A DNA stretch of 64,000 nucleotides, from assembly GCA_019636675.1 (NCBI GenBank), contig JAHBXC010000001.1, positions 1,299,007-1,363,006 on the forward strand, in the 5' to 3' direction. The DNA is from Phycisphaeraceae bacterium (GTDB lineage: Bacteria > Planctomycetota > Phycisphaerae > Phycisphaerales > UBA1924). Of this stretch, positions 33,825 through 43,141 are shown piece by piece. The notes beneath the pieces are model-generated. The model was not told where the DNA came from. It was given only the letters and a program-made list of their open reading frames with translations, and searched no databases. The position numbers and the translations under genes were made by a program. How positions within the stretch are numbered: the first letter of the stretch is position 1; each line of letters begins with the position of its first letter.

Positions 33825-35135
33825 ATGACCCGATTCTCCAGAACGATCCTCGACGCGCTCCGGTCGCCCGTGGCGATCCTGACGCTCGCGCTCGCGGCGA
33901 TCGCTTTCGCCCCGGTCGCCGACGCGCTCGCGGCCGATAAGGTCACCCTGAAGGACGGCACCGTCCTCGAGGGACGCATCGAGCGTGAGGGCGACGGCTT
34001 CATCTACCTCCTCGTCAAGATCGGCTCCATCGAGAACCGGCGCCTGATCCTGCGCGAGGACATCCGCTCCATCGATCGCGAGAGCGAGCGGGCCGACGCC
34101 GGCGCGCCCGCGCCGGCAGGCCAGGACAACCGGCGCGCCCCCCGCCGCACGCCCTCGCCCGACGCGATCCCCGACGGCGCGGTCCGCGTCGCTTTCGTCA
34201 CGCTCGGCGAGCCCCCGAACAAGGACATGGTCGGCCCCTTCATGAACGCCGACGCGCTCGAGCGCTCGATCGAGATGCTCAACAAGCTCCCCGAGGCCCA
34301 GCGACCCCAGATCGTCGTGCTGCGATTCAACTCCGGCGGCGGCGCGCTCGTCGAGATCGAGAAGCTCAGCGATGTGATCGAAGACAAGATCAAGCCCAAC
34401 TATCAGGTCGTCGCCTGGATCGAGAGCGCTATCTCCGCCGCGGCGATGACCGCCTACACGATCGAAGACATCTACTTCATGAGCAAGGGCAACTTCGGCG
34501 CCGCCACCGGCTTCTTCATGCAGGGCGGTCGCGCCCAGGCTGTCGAAGGGCGCGAGCTCGAAGAGGTCTTCTTCATGATGGAGCGCATCGCGGCGCGCGG
34601 CGGGCATTCCCCCCTGGTCATGCGCGCGATGCAGGTCGAGCAGGAGCTGTCGGCCGACATCGACGAGAACGGCGTCGTCACCTGGCGCCCCGACCTGAAC
34701 GGCCAGTACATCGTCAACCCCAAGGGGCGCATCCTCACCTTCAACTCGCTCGACGCCACACGCTACAAGTTCGCCAAGGGCGTCGCCGACACCAGGGAAG
34801 AACTGATGCGCCAGATCGTGGGCGACCGCGAGTGGGTCGAGGTCGGTCAGGAAGCCGACCGCTACCAGAGGGAATTCCGCGACAACGTGTTCGCGGCCCA
34901 GGTCGAGATCAACTCGCTGGGCTCGCGCCTCGAGCTCGAGGTGCAGGCGGCGCAGTCCGCCCGCGACGACGTCGAGCGCAGCCGCCACGTCGGCGCCGCC
35001 CGTCGCTACCTGTCGCAGATCCGTTCGTGGGTGCGTCGTGCGCCCTCGCTGGAGTTCTACATGGGTCTGACCCCCGAGCGCCTGCGAGAGATCGACGAGG
35101 AGCTGCGCGAGATGGCCCGCCCGCGCAACCGCTGA
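33825..35135 (+). CDS. Secreted ClpP/NfeD-like serine protease candidate
   Basis: A 436-residue exported paralogue of the preceding gene. It has an N-terminal signal/anchor (about 15-37). The DKVTLKDGTVLEGRIE beta domain is at 38-85, then a Pro/Arg linker. The ClpP-like core has IVVLRFNSGGGALVEIEKL (oxyanion-type Gly run) and VVAWIESAISAAAMTAYTIEDIYFMSKG, where Ser204 sits in the position of the NfeD/SppA nucleophile. A Lys (Lys221) follows but at a shorter distance than in NfeD. The C-terminus (about 350-436) is a coiled region. NfeD-like proteases act on membrane proteins in the periplasm; the substrate here is unknown. An intrinsic terminator follows. Confidence 0.72.
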   Translation: MTRFSRTILDALRSPVAILTLALAAIAFAPVADALAADKVTLKDGTVLEGRIEREGDGFIYLLVKIGSIENRRLILREDIRSIDRESERADAGAPAPAGQDNRRAPRRTPSPDAIPDGAVRVAFVTLGEPPNKDMVGPFMNADALERSIEMLNKLPEAQRPQIVVLRFNSGGGALVEIEKLSDVIEDKIKPNYQVVAWIESAISAAAMTAYTIEDIYFMSKGNFGAATGFFMQGGRAQAVEGRELEEVFFMMERIAARGGHSPLVMRAMQVEQELSADIDENGVVTWRPDLNGQYIVNPKGRILTFNSLDATRYKFAKGVADTREELMRQIVGDREWVEVGQEADRYQREFRDNVFAAQVEINSLGSRLELEVQAAQSARDDVERSRHVGAARRYLSQIRSWVRRAPSLEFYMGLTPERLREIDEELREMARPRNR

Positions 35136-35164
35136 CCCCCGAACCAGCCCCGCCCGTCCCGACG

Positions 35165-35193
35165 CGGCCCTCCCACCGAGGGCCGTTTTTCTT
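35165..35193 (+). terminator. Intrinsic terminator after the ClpP-like pair
   Basis: CGGCCCTC, loop CCACC, GAGGGCCG, then TTTTTCTT. A perfect 8-bp GC stem with a T-run, 30 nt after the stop: the clearest factor-independent terminator in the window. Confidence 0.9.
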
Positions 35194-35240
35194 CCCGGCG
35201 TGCGCCGAGCGCCGTCTTCCTGCCGATATCCCGGACACCG

Positions 35241-36962
35241 ATGAGCACCTCACCCCACAACGCCCCGTCTCCCGCAGCACGACCCCTGCCCTTCGACGCG
35301 CGCGACCCCGGCGCGGTGCGCGAGCACGCGGCGCGCCTGTCGTCGCGGCCCGTCGTGTCGGCCGACGACTTCGTGCGCTGGCTCGAGGAGCGATCCGACT
35401 TCGACGCCGCCTGCTCCGAGGCCGAAGCGAACCTCTACATCGCCACCACGCGCAACACCGAGGACGCCGAGTCCACCGCTGCGTATACGCGGTTCATCGA
35501 GACGGTCTCTCCCCTGCTCAAGACGATCGGGTTCGACCTCGACCGCAAGCAAGTGGCGCTCCACGAGCGGTTCACGCTCGACGAGACCCGCTACGGCGTG
35601 ATCTCGCGCGACGCGATCGCCGACGTCGCGCTCTTCCGCGAGGAGAACGTCCCGCTGCAGACCGACCTGGCGAAGATGAGCCAGCGCTACGAGCAGATCA
35701 TGGGCGCGATGAGCGTCGAGTTCGAGGGTCGGGAGCAGACGCTGCCCCAGATGGCTCGCTATCAGGAACGGACAGAGCGCGAACTGCGTGAACGCGCGTG
35801 GCGCGCCGTCGCCGAGCGCCGTATGCGCGACGCCGACGCGCTCGAAGCGCTGTTCGACCAGATGCTCGAGAAGCGCGCCGCGCTGGCTCGCAACGCGGGC
35901 GAGTCGTCGTACATCGGCTACGCCTTCCGCGCCAAGCACCGCTTCGACTACACGCCTGCCGACTGCCGCGCGTTCCATGACTCGATCGAAAAGCACTGCG
36001 TGCCTCTGGTGCGCACGCTCGACCGCGAGCGCGCCGAGCGTCTTGGCGTGGGGCGTCTGCGCCCGTGGGACCTGTCGGTGGACACGCTGGGCCGGGAGCC
36101 GCTCCGCCCCTTCCAGACCGCGGAAGAGCTGACGGAGAAGTGCCAGCGTCTGTTCGACGGGATGGGATCGGGTCTCGGCGCGTTGTTCGCCCGACTGCGC
36201 GAGGGAGACTGCCTCGATCTGGCGTCTCGCAAGGGCAAGGCGCCCGGCGGGTACCAGTACGTGCGCGACTTCTCGCGCGAGCCGTTCATCTTCATGAACG
36301 CCGCCGGCCTGCACGGCGACGTGCGCACGATGATCCACGAGGCGGGGCACGCGTTCCATTCGATGCTGAGCGAGCGCGACCCGCTGGTCCACTACCGGCA
36401 CGCGCCGATCGAGTTCGCCGAGGTCGCGTCGATGGGGATGGAGATGCTCTCGATGCCTCGCTGGCGCGAGTTCTACCCCGACGCGAGCGACCTGACGCGC
36501 GCCTGGCGCGACCAGCTGCTGGGCGTGGTGAGCATCCTGCCCTGGATCGCGACCATCGACGCGTTCCAGTTGTGGATCTACGAGCACCCCGGGCACACCC
36601 GGCGCGAGCGCACGGACGCGTGGCTGGGCCTCATGCGCCGCTTCGGGCACGAGGTCGACTGGTCGGGGCTCGAGCGCCAGCTCGAGACCCTGTGGCACCG
36701 CCAGCTGCACATCTTCACGGTGCCGATGTACTACATCGAGTACGGCATCGCTCAGCTCGGCGCGCTCCAGCTCTGGCGGATCATGCTCGACAAGGGGCTC
36801 GACGCGGCACTCGACGGGTATTGCCGCGGGCTCGCGCTGGGGGGGAGCCGCCCGCTGCCGGCGCTGTTCGAGAGCGCGGGCGCCCGGTTCGATTTCTCGT
36901 CGGCGACGGTCGAGCGCCTCATGGCCGCCGCCCGCGAGGAGCTCGCGAAGCTGCCGGAGTGA
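35241..36962 (+). CDS. M3-family oligoendopeptidase (PepF-like)
   Basis: A 573-residue zinc metallopeptidase of the thimet oligopeptidase clan. TMIHEAGHAFHSM has the HExxH motif (His366, Glu367, His370), and IEFAEVASMGME about 26 residues later supplies the third ligand Glu. The N-terminal two-thirds is helical, as in PepF. No signal peptide is seen, so it is cytosolic and trims short peptides. It follows the terminator of the previous unit; mostly single-gene, with the decarboxylase starting 43 nt after it. Confidence 0.92.
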   Translation: MSTSPHNAPSPAARPLPFDARDPGAVREHAARLSSRPVVSADDFVRWLEERSDFDAACSEAEANLYIATTRNTEDAESTAAYTRFIETVSPLLKTIGFDLDRKQVALHERFTLDETRYGVISRDAIADVALFREENVPLQTDLAKMSQRYEQIMGAMSVEFEGREQTLPQMARYQERTERELRERAWRAVAERRMRDADALEALFDQMLEKRAALARNAGESSYIGYAFRAKHRFDYTPADCRAFHDSIEKHCVPLVRTLDRERAERLGVGRLRPWDLSVDTLGREPLRPFQTAEELTEKCQRLFDGMGSGLGALFARLREGDCLDLASRKGKAPGGYQYVRDFSREPFIFMNAAGLHGDVRTMIHEAGHAFHSMLSERDPLVHYRHAPIEFAEVASMGMEMLSMPRWREFYPDASDLTRAWRDQLLGVVSILPWIATIDAFQLWIYEHPGHTRRERTDAWLGLMRRFGHEVDWSGLERQLETLWHRQLHIFTVPMYYIEYGIAQLGALQLWRIMLDKGLDAALDGYCRGLALGGSRPLPALFESAGARFDFSSATVERLMAAAREELAKLPE

Positions 36963-37005
36963 ACCGTCGGAAAGCGTGGGGTGCGCGGCGGGTGAACAAT
37001 CCGCG

Positions 37006-38499
37006 ATGACCACGCCCCCGACCCCATCGCCCACGCCCGTCCCCCACATGACGCCCGACCAGTTCCGCGAGGTCGGGCGGCGCGTCGTCGACTGGATCGC
37101 CGACTACATGGACCGCGTGAAAGGCCTGCCGGTGCGCGCCGGCGTCGAGCCCGGTCAAGTCGCCTCGATGCTGCCCGGCCACGCGCCGGCGAAGGGCGAG
37201 GGCTGGGACACGATCCTCGCCGACCTCGAGCGCGTCGTGCTGCCCGGCATCACGCACTGGCAGAGCCCGCGCTTCTTCGGGTACTTCCCCTGCAACACGA
37301 CCGGGCCCGCGATCCTCGCCGACATGGTCTCCAGCGCCCTCAACGCGCAGGGCATGATGTGGAGCACCAGCCCTGCGGTCACCGAGATCGAGACCCGCGT
37401 CCTCGACTGGCTGGCGGACATCCTGGGTTTGCCCGACAAGTTCCGATCCGACGCGCAGACCACCCGCGACGGGCGCACGCTGCGCGGCGGGGGCGTGATC
37501 CAGGGCACCGCGAGCGAGTCCTCGCTCGTCTGCCTGCTCGCGGCGAGGGCTCGCGCAGCGCGAGCGCTCCCCGGGTTGTCGATCGACGCGATGACCGTGT
37601 ACACGAGCACGCAGGCGCACTCGTCGATCGCGAAGGACGCTCGCGTCGCCGGCATCGCCGAGCGCAACCTGCGGCTCGTCCCCACGCGCGCCGATTTCTC
37701 GATGGACCCCGACGCGCTGGCGCGCATGATGCGCGAGGACACCGAACGCGGGCTCACGCCGGTGTTCGTCTGCGCGACGGTAGGCACGACCTCGTCGGGC
37801 GCGATCGACCCGGTTCGCGCGATCGGAACGATCTGCCGCGAGAGGGGCGCGTGGCTGCATGTCGACGCCGCCTACGCCGGCGCCGCGAGCGTCTGCCCGG
37901 AGTTCCGGCCCGTGCTGAACGACGGTCTCGACCTCGCCGACTCGTATGTGTTCAACCCGCACAAGTGGCTGCTGACCACCTTCGACTGCTCCACGCTGTG
38001 GGTCGAGAGCCGCGAGGCGATCATCGACGCGCTCTCGATCACGCCCGAGTACCTGCGCAACGCGGCGAGCGACGCCGGGAGCGTGATCGATTACCGCGAC
38101 TGGCAGATCCCCCTGGGTCGGCGCTTCCGCTCGCTGAAGCTCTGGTTCGTGCTGCGCCACTACGGCGTCGAGGGCCTGCGTTCCTACATCCGCGAGCACG
38201 TGCGTCTGGGCGAGCTGCTCGAGGGCCTCGTCGACGCCGACGACCGCTTCGAGCGCCCGGCGGACCGCTGCCTGAGTCTGGTGACCTTCCGGCTCAAGGG
38301 CGCCGACGCGCGCAGTAAGGCGCTCATGGAGCGCGTGAACGCGACGCGCGAGGCGTTCCTGTCGCACACCGTGCTGCCCGACCCGGAGACGAGCGAGAGC
38401 CGCTACACGATCCGCATGGCGATCGGCGCCGTCGGCGTGGGCGAGGAAGACATCCGACGCACCTGGGCGATCATCGCTCGAGAGGCCGGGAATGTCTGA
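37006..38499 (+). CDS. PLP-dependent aromatic-L-amino-acid decarboxylase
   Basis: A 497-residue group II decarboxylase. SPRFFGYFP and TSPAVTEIETRVLDWL form the substrate-entry region, QGTASESSL the PLP phosphate site, HVDAAYAGAA the Asp that pairs with the pyridine nitrogen, and FNPHKWLLT the Schiff-base Lys320. It is closest in style to animal DOPA/tryptophan decarboxylases and their bacterial homologues, so the likely substrate is Tyr, Trp or DOPA. ATG 37006 is chosen at the start of a Pro/Thr-rich leader. It overlaps the next gene by 8 nt. Confidence 0.92.
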   Translation: MTTPPTPSPTPVPHMTPDQFREVGRRVVDWIADYMDRVKGLPVRAGVEPGQVASMLPGHAPAKGEGWDTILADLERVVLPGITHWQSPRFFGYFPCNTTGPAILADMVSSALNAQGMMWSTSPAVTEIETRVLDWLADILGLPDKFRSDAQTTRDGRTLRGGGVIQGTASESSLVCLLAARARAARALPGLSIDAMTVYTSTQAHSSIAKDARVAGIAERNLRLVPTRADFSMDPDALARMMREDTERGLTPVFVCATVGTTSSGAIDPVRAIGTICRERGAWLHVDAAYAGAASVCPEFRPVLNDGLDLADSYVFNPHKWLLTTFDCSTLWVESREAIIDALSITPEYLRNAASDAGSVIDYRDWQIPLGRRFRSLKLWFVLRHYGVEGLRSYIREHVRLGELLEGLVDADDRFERPADRCLSLVTFRLKGADARSKALMERVNATREAFLSHTVLPDPETSESRYTIRMAIGAVGVGEEDIRRTWAIIAREAGNV

Positions 38500-38887
38500 A
38501 CGCCTGCCCCGGCACGACACGCTGTACTACGACGGCGCCTGCGGCATGTGCCGTCGGAGCACCCGCGCGCTGCGCCGGCTCGACTGGCTGGGGCGCCTGG
38601 CCTTCGAGGACATGACGCGCACGCCCCCGGGCGAGCTGCCGGTGTCGCCCGACGCGGCGATGCGCGGGCTCCCGATGCGCACGCGCGCCGGGGCGGCATT
38701 GGTGGGGTACCCGGCGATGCGCCGCGCGCTGCTGCAGACGCCGCTGGGGTTTCTGCCGGCGCTGCTGATGTATCTGCCGGGGATCAGCCACGCTGGGGAG
38801 TGGGTGTACGGGCGGGTCGCCGCCGGGCGCGCGAGGGACGCCTGCACGATCCACCCCGGCTCCGATTCCGGGGGTGAGGGGGCTTGA
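38492..38887 (+). CDS. DUF393 / DCC-family thioredoxin-like protein
   Basis: A 131-residue protein that starts inside the end of the decarboxylase gene. LYYDGACGMCRRS is the YDGxCxxC motif that names the family, at the N-terminus of a thioredoxin-like fold. LPMRTRAGAALVGYPAMRRAL and LLMYLPGISHAGEWVYGRVA are typical later segments. The family is called thiol-disulfide oxidoreductase DCC, but its partner is unknown. The overlap suggests translational coupling to the decarboxylase. The last ~12 residues are low-complexity. Confidence 0.85.
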   Translation: MSERLPRHDTLYYDGACGMCRRSTRALRRLDWLGRLAFEDMTRTPPGELPVSPDAAMRGLPMRTRAGAALVGYPAMRRALLQTPLGFLPALLMYLPGISHAGEWVYGRVAAGRARDACTIHPGSDSGGEGA

Positions 38888-38949
38888 AAGCGCCGGGGTC
38901 AGAGAATCCGGGTTGCGTCGCGGACCGGTTGAGCCGATGATCGGACGTG

Positions 38950-39546
38950 ATGAGAGTACTTCTTGACGACGCGCCGCTGCTGACCGACGCCGGGACTCTG
39001 GGCGAAGCGCTGGACCACGGGCGCGCCGAGGCGGAATCGCGCGGGCGCGTGATCGTCGAGGTGCTCGCGGACGGCGTGCCGACGCCACCCGACGACCTCT
39101 CGGACGCCGAGGCCCTGTCGCGCCCGTCGAACGCGAGCGAGCTGCGCCTGATCTCGGCCGACCCGCGCGACCTGGTGGCGACGACCTTCCGCGACGCCGC
39201 CGGGGCGCTCAACGACCTGATCGACACGCAGCAGTCCATCGCGAAGCGGATCCAGACCGGGCAGGGCGAGCAGGCGACGCGCCTGCTGGGCGAGGTGTTC
39301 GAGGTGTGGGACGCCGTCCGCCAGGCGCTTGAGCAGGGCTCGGCGATGGTGGCGATCGACCTGAACCAGGACGATGTCGTGGCCGATCTGGTGGTGTCGC
39401 TGTCGGAGCGTCTTCGCGCCGTGGTCCGCGCGGTCGAGTCGCACGACTGGTCGACGCTGGCCGACGAGCTGGAGTTCGACCTGTGCGAGCAGGCGGAGCG
39501 CTGGTCCGCGAAGTTCGAGTCGCTGTCGTCATCGCTCTCGCGCTGA
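38950..39546 (+). CDS. Hypothetical protein, mostly helical
   Basis: A 198-residue cytosolic protein without recognised domain. Residues 1-45 look like a small alpha/beta unit (MRVLLDDAPLLTDAGTLGEAL, RVIVEVLADG). The rest is predicted helical and acidic (ATTFRDAAGALNDLIDTQQSI, VADLVVSLSERLRAVVRAVE), resembling coiled helical bundles. It is probably the first gene of a three-gene run with the two genes that follow (gaps 26 nt and overlap 11 nt). ATG 38950 rather than the adjacent GTG 38947. Confidence 0.65.
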   Translation: MRVLLDDAPLLTDAGTLGEALDHGRAEAESRGRVIVEVLADGVPTPPDDLSDAEALSRPSNASELRLISADPRDLVATTFRDAAGALNDLIDTQQSIAKRIQTGQGEQATRLLGEVFEVWDAVRQALEQGSAMVAIDLNQDDVVADLVVSLSERLRAVVRAVESHDWSTLADELEFDLCEQAERWSAKFESLSSSLSR

Positions 39547-39572
39547 CGCGCGTGCAGCAAGGAATACGAGCC

Positions 39573-40316
39573 GTGAGTGAATCGACCTCTGGTCGAGAGT
39601 CGACCAAACGCAAGCCGAAGCGTGCGAACGGCGCCGAGGAGGCGCTTGTGCAGGCCGGCGACGCGATGCGCCGCAACGACGCCTACGAGGCCGAGCGGCT
39701 CGCGTCTCGCGCCCTCATCGAGGCGCATGCGCGTCGCGATTATCGCGCGATGGCGCAGGCGCTGCCCACGCTGCGCGAGGCGCGCCTGTCGATCCGCGAC
39801 GAGGCGCTGCGCGCCCGGAAGATCTATCGCGTCGACGCCGTGCCCGAAACAGACACCCCCGAGCCGGGGCTGTGGCTCGTCGAGCCCCCGGCGGTCGGCA
39901 TCGACGGCAGGAACCTGCGCGATCGCGCCCGCGCGGCGCGCGTCGCGACCATCGTCGTCGTTCGCGAGCCCGAGACGCGCAGCGGGCACTGGCCCGTCGT
40001 GATGGTCGGGCCGGCGACGGTCCGCGCACGGATCGACCCGGTGAAGGGCTCTCCCACGCCGGCGTGGATCATGGGCGCGCTCGAGTCGCTGGGCGCCGCC
40101 GCCGTCGATTCCGTCGACGCGAGCGCCCCCGAGACGCGCGTCAACCAGCTCGTCGACCGGCTCGGCACGCTGCCCGAGTGCGAGGCGGTCTACGACGCGC
40201 TCGCCGAGGCGTGCGCCGTCGCGCAGACCGCCAAGGACGACACCGACTCGCGCCGGCGCGTCAAGCCGCCCACCCCCGACGACGACGAGCGGGACCGCGA
40301 CGACGATGACGACTGA
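39573..40316 (+). CDS. Hypothetical protein with acidic tail
   Basis: A 247-residue protein. GTG 39573 has AAGGAA upstream. Residues 15-75 are helical and resemble a tetratricopeptide-like helical pair (EEALVQAGDAMRRNDAYEAE). The middle (100-200) is alpha/beta, including GLWLVEPPAVGIDGRNLRDRA and HWPVVMVGPATVRARI. The C-terminus is highly acidic (DDDERDRDDDDD). No family is recognised. It overlaps the nuclease gene by 11 nt, so the two are co-translated. Confidence 0.65.
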   Translation: MSESTSGRESTKRKPKRANGAEEALVQAGDAMRRNDAYEAERLASRALIEAHARRDYRAMAQALPTLREARLSIRDEALRARKIYRVDAVPETDTPEPGLWLVEPPAVGIDGRNLRDRARAARVATIVVVREPETRSGHWPVVMVGPATVRARIDPVKGSPTPAWIMGALESLGAAAVDSVDASAPETRVNQLVDRLGTLPECEAVYDALAEACAVAQTAKDDTDSRRRVKPPTPDDDERDRDDDDD

Positions 40317-40980
40317 CCCGGGCCGGATCGCGCGCGATGCGCGGCGCCTGTCGCGCCGGTCCTCGCGCCTCGCGCGCGACATCGAACGCGCCGCCTCCGG
40401 CCGCCCGCGCCACCGACGCCCCGACGCGCGCGCTCGCGCACGCACCGCCTGGCTCACCGTCGCGATCTTCGTCGTGCTCGGCGCGCTCCTCATCGCCGAT
40501 CGAACCGGGCTGCTGCTCGCGCCCACCGACGACGCGCGCGTCTACCACGCCTCCACGGCGATCGTCGAGCGCGTCGTCGACGGCGACACCGTCATCGTCG
40601 CGATCCCGGACGCGCGCGACCGCGCTCGCCCCGGCACGCGCGTGCGCCTGTGGGGGATCGACGCGCCCGAGCTGGCGCGCGACGGCGCCCGGGCCGAGCC
40701 CTTCGCGACCGACGCCGCCGAGCGCCTGCGCGCGCTCGTCGAGGGGCGCACGGTCACGCTGCGCCTCGAGCCGTCGCGCAGCCGCGACCGCTACGGGCGC
40801 CTGCTCGCCCACCTGGAGATCGACGACGAGTCGGTCGCGCTCGCGCTGGTGCGCGAGGGGCTCGCGCGTGCCGAGGGGCGCTGGCCCCATCGCGACAGCG
40901 AACGCTTCGAGAACGCGCAGACCCAGGCGCGCCGCGCGTCGAGGGGGATCTGGAGCGCCGGGTCCGCAGACCCGCCGTGA
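40306..40980 (+). CDS. Membrane-anchored thermonuclease-family (SNase) protein
   Basis: A 224-residue protein: Arg-rich N-terminus (1-46), one membrane helix (about 47-69), then a staphylococcal nuclease domain (80-215). The nuclease core shows RVVDGDTVIV (metal-binding Asp), VRLWGIDAPELA (catalytic Arg114), RSRDRYGRLLAHL and the closing REGLARAEG. The domain would lie outside the cytoplasmic membrane, where it could degrade extracellular DNA or RNA. It overlaps the preceding hypothetical gene. Confidence 0.85.
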   Translation: MTTDPGRIARDARRLSRRSSRLARDIERAASGRPRHRRPDARARARTAWLTVAIFVVLGALLIADRTGLLLAPTDDARVYHASTAIVERVVDGDTVIVAIPDARDRARPGTRVRLWGIDAPELARDGARAEPFATDAAERLRALVEGRTVTLRLEPSRSRDRYGRLLAHLEIDDESVALALVREGLARAEGRWPHRDSERFENAQTQARRASRGIWSAGSADPP

Positions 40981-41016
40981 GCAGCCCGGCGCCCCGGCGG
41001 CCGGTACGATTCATTG

Positions 41017-41253
41017 ATGGGCATCTCGTTCCACAACCGCGCAAGGATGCTGGAGAAGGGCGAGCTCGCGCGCCGTCACACCAGCGTCTGGCTGACCTGG
41101 GCGATGACCCAGCGCGAGAGCGACCTGCCGCGGATCCCGGTTCGCCCGGTGCGCTCGGGCGGGTGGGTGTTCCTTCGCAAGCACCCGCTCGGCCGCTGGA
41201 TCGCGTGGGCGTGGTGGGAAGATGCGTTCTCGCGCATCCCGCTGAAGTGGTGA
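41017..41253 (+). CDS. Small hypothetical protein
   Basis: A 78-residue basic protein rich in Trp and Arg (VWLTWAMTQRESDLPRIPVRP, WIAWAWWEDAF). No membrane helix is certain. It keeps the local codon pattern, starts at an ATG just after a TTG, and stands alone 36 nt after the nuclease gene. It is not recognised and may be a lineage-specific protein. Confidence 0.5.
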   Translation: MGISFHNRARMLEKGELARRHTSVWLTWAMTQRESDLPRIPVRPVRSGGWVFLRKHPLGRWIAWAWWEDAFSRIPLKW

Positions 41254-41481
41254 CCGCCCCCGGCCCCCCGGCCCCCCGGTCCCCGGCCGAGGCCCCCGAC
41301 GCCGCCCAGGGATTTCGCGTCCTTCCTCGCCCCGGGCGGGACGCTCCCGCTTCGCTGGGGTATTCTCCGAACGCCACTCCCCTCCCAGCCCCCCAAGCGG
41401 GCGAGGAATCGGGCCGATGACGGCTCACACACACGCCATCTGCAGGGCCCCAGACGCCCTGGTCCGAGAACGAGCGACGCG
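41254..41481. other. Gene-free space, C-rich
   Basis: A run of CCCCGGCCCC-type repeats followed by a segment with a possible promoter (no convincing -35/-10). No gene or structured element seen. Confidence 0.4.
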
Positions 41482-42360
41482 ATGAGCACCGACAACGCCC
41501 CCACCACCGACGCCCCCCAGGCAGACCCACTTCAGCAGACCGAGACGCGCCTCAACCGCGGCTGGCTGATCAAGATGGGCATCTTCTTCACCGTCCTCGT
41601 CGCCTTCGGCTTCTGGGGGCTCTACGACGCCACCATCGCCTACCCCAACCGAGGCCTCGCCGACGCCGAGTACCGAGAGAAGGAATACCTCGAGGCCTCC
41701 CAGCGCGCCGGGCTCCTCCTGCGCGCCAGCGTCGAGAACCCGCGCAACGAACTCACCACTCTGCGCGCACGCGAACGCGACATCCAGTCCCGAGCAACCG
41801 GCGGCGACGCCACCACCTCGACCCTCATCGCCCAGGCCGAGCTCGCCAGGATCCAGTGGCTCACCTCCCTCGGACGCGTCGGCCGGCTCGACCCGCGCCA
41901 CACCCGCTTCGAGAACCCCACCGAGCGGCTCCAGACCCTCTCCGCCGCCTGGGACACACGGACGCCACCCAAGCCCCTTTCCGCCTTCGACATCCCCTCG
42001 CAGTGGATCTTCGTCGTCGCCGGCTTCGGCGGCGGCGCCTGGATGCTCGTGCTCTTCACGCGCGTCTCCTCAAAGAAGTTCCGCTGGGCCCCCGAAACCC
42101 GCACCCTCACGATGCCGGGCGGACGCGCCATCACCCCGGCGCAGATCGCCGAGGTCGACAAGCGCAAGTGGGACAAGTTCTTCGTGACGCTCCGCCTCGA
42201 CGAGACCGCCGGCGAGCCGCGCGAGGTCAAACTCGACCTGCTGCGCTTCAGCCCCCTCGAGGCGTGGATCCTCGAGATGGAGAAGCACTCGCCCAACTAT
42301 GTGCCCCCGGCGGAAGAGCCGGCGGAGACGCCCGCAGAAGAGCAGTCGGCGTCGGCGTGA
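41482..42360 (+). CDS. Hypothetical protein with two membrane helices
   Basis: A 292-residue protein. The first helix (about 30-50, MGIFFTVLVAFGFWGLYDA) and the second (about 175-195, WIFVVAGFGGGAWMLVLF) flank a charged helical segment (60-170). The C-terminal domain (200-270) is beta-rich (FRWAPETRTLTMPGGRAITPAQI, WDKFFVTLRLDE) and looks like a PH-like or YcxB-like cytosolic domain. It ends in Glu/Pro-rich residues. Not recognised. Common in this phylum is a guess, not a claim. Confidence 0.65.
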   Translation: MSTDNAPTTDAPQADPLQQTETRLNRGWLIKMGIFFTVLVAFGFWGLYDATIAYPNRGLADAEYREKEYLEASQRAGLLLRASVENPRNELTTLRARERDIQSRATGGDATTSTLIAQAELARIQWLTSLGRVGRLDPRHTRFENPTERLQTLSAAWDTRTPPKPLSAFDIPSQWIFVVAGFGGGAWMLVLFTRVSSKKFRWAPETRTLTMPGGRAITPAQIAEVDKRKWDKFFVTLRLDETAGEPREVKLDLLRFSPLEAWILEMEKHSPNYVPPAEEPAETPAEEQSASA

Positions 42361-42395
42361 GCGGGTGGTGAATCCCTCAGCGACCTGACTCGCAT

Positions 42396-42420
42396 AATCG
42401 CCGCATCCGTTGCGGTGATT
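42396..42420. terminator. Hairpin downstream of the two-helix protein gene
   Basis: AATCGCCGCA, loop TCCGT, TGCGGTGATT: a 10-bp stem with one G-T pair. There is no T-run, so termination is uncertain. Confidence 0.35.
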
Positions 42421-42496
42421 CGGGCGGGTATTCGCCGCAGACCCATGTGGGAGCCCCACCTGAAACGCCCGCGCCGCGTTTCCCTACAGTGATCGC

Positions 42497-43018
42497 GTGC
42501 TCGACACCACCCTCCAGATCTCCCTCGTTCTCGGCGTCGCCCTGTTCGGCGCCATCGGGGTCGGGCTGACGCTGCTGGGCCTCCCGGGGATCTGGCTGAC
42601 GATTTTCGTCGGCGCGATGGCCGAGCTCATCCGGTCGGGCACCATCTCGTGGTGGACGATCGGGGCGTGCGTGGCGTTGGGGCTGCTGGCGGAGCTGCTG
42701 GAGTTCGTGCTCTCGGCCGTCGGGGCGTCCAAGGCCGGGGGGTCGAAGCGTGCCGCGCTCGCGTCGATCGTGGGAGGGGTGATCGGGGGCGTGCTCGGGG
42801 CGCCCTTCCTGTTCCCGATCGGGACGATCCTGGGCGCGGCCCTGGGCGCCGGAATCGGTGCGTCGGCCCTGGAGATCACCAAGAACGGGCGGACGATGTT
42901 CCAGTCCTACGAGGTCGGGAAAGGCGCCGCCGTCGGGCGGCTCGTCGCGACGGTCGTGAAGTCGACGCTGAATGTCGTGATCGCGCTCGTGCTCGTGCTC
43001 GCCGCGGCGATACCCTGA
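42497..43018 (+). CDS. DUF456 membrane protein
   Basis: A 173-residue integral membrane protein with four to five helices. The family pattern is clear: LTLLGLPGIWLTIFVGAMAEL near the N-terminus, LLAELLEFVLSAVGASKAGGSKRAALASIVG in the middle, and repeated Gly-rich helices (GGVIGGVLGAPFLFPIGTILG). The start is a GTG at 42497. The function of the family is unknown. It precedes the ResB gene by about 120 nt. Confidence 0.82.
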   Translation: MLDTTLQISLVLGVALFGAIGVGLTLLGLPGIWLTIFVGAMAELIRSGTISWWTIGACVALGLLAELLEFVLSAVGASKAGGSKRAALASIVGGVIGGVLGAPFLFPIGTILGAALGAGIGASALEITKNGRTMFQSYEVGKGAAVGRLVATVVKSTLNVVIALVLVLAAAIP

Positions 43019-43141
43019 TCGCTCCGATCGCGCCCGAAAGGCGTGAACCCGCAAAGATTCCGGTCCTACAGTAATGCCCTCCCGTTCGTCGCCCGCGCGG
43101 CGATCGCCCTCCCTCCACTCACAGGCGACGATCACTCCCCG

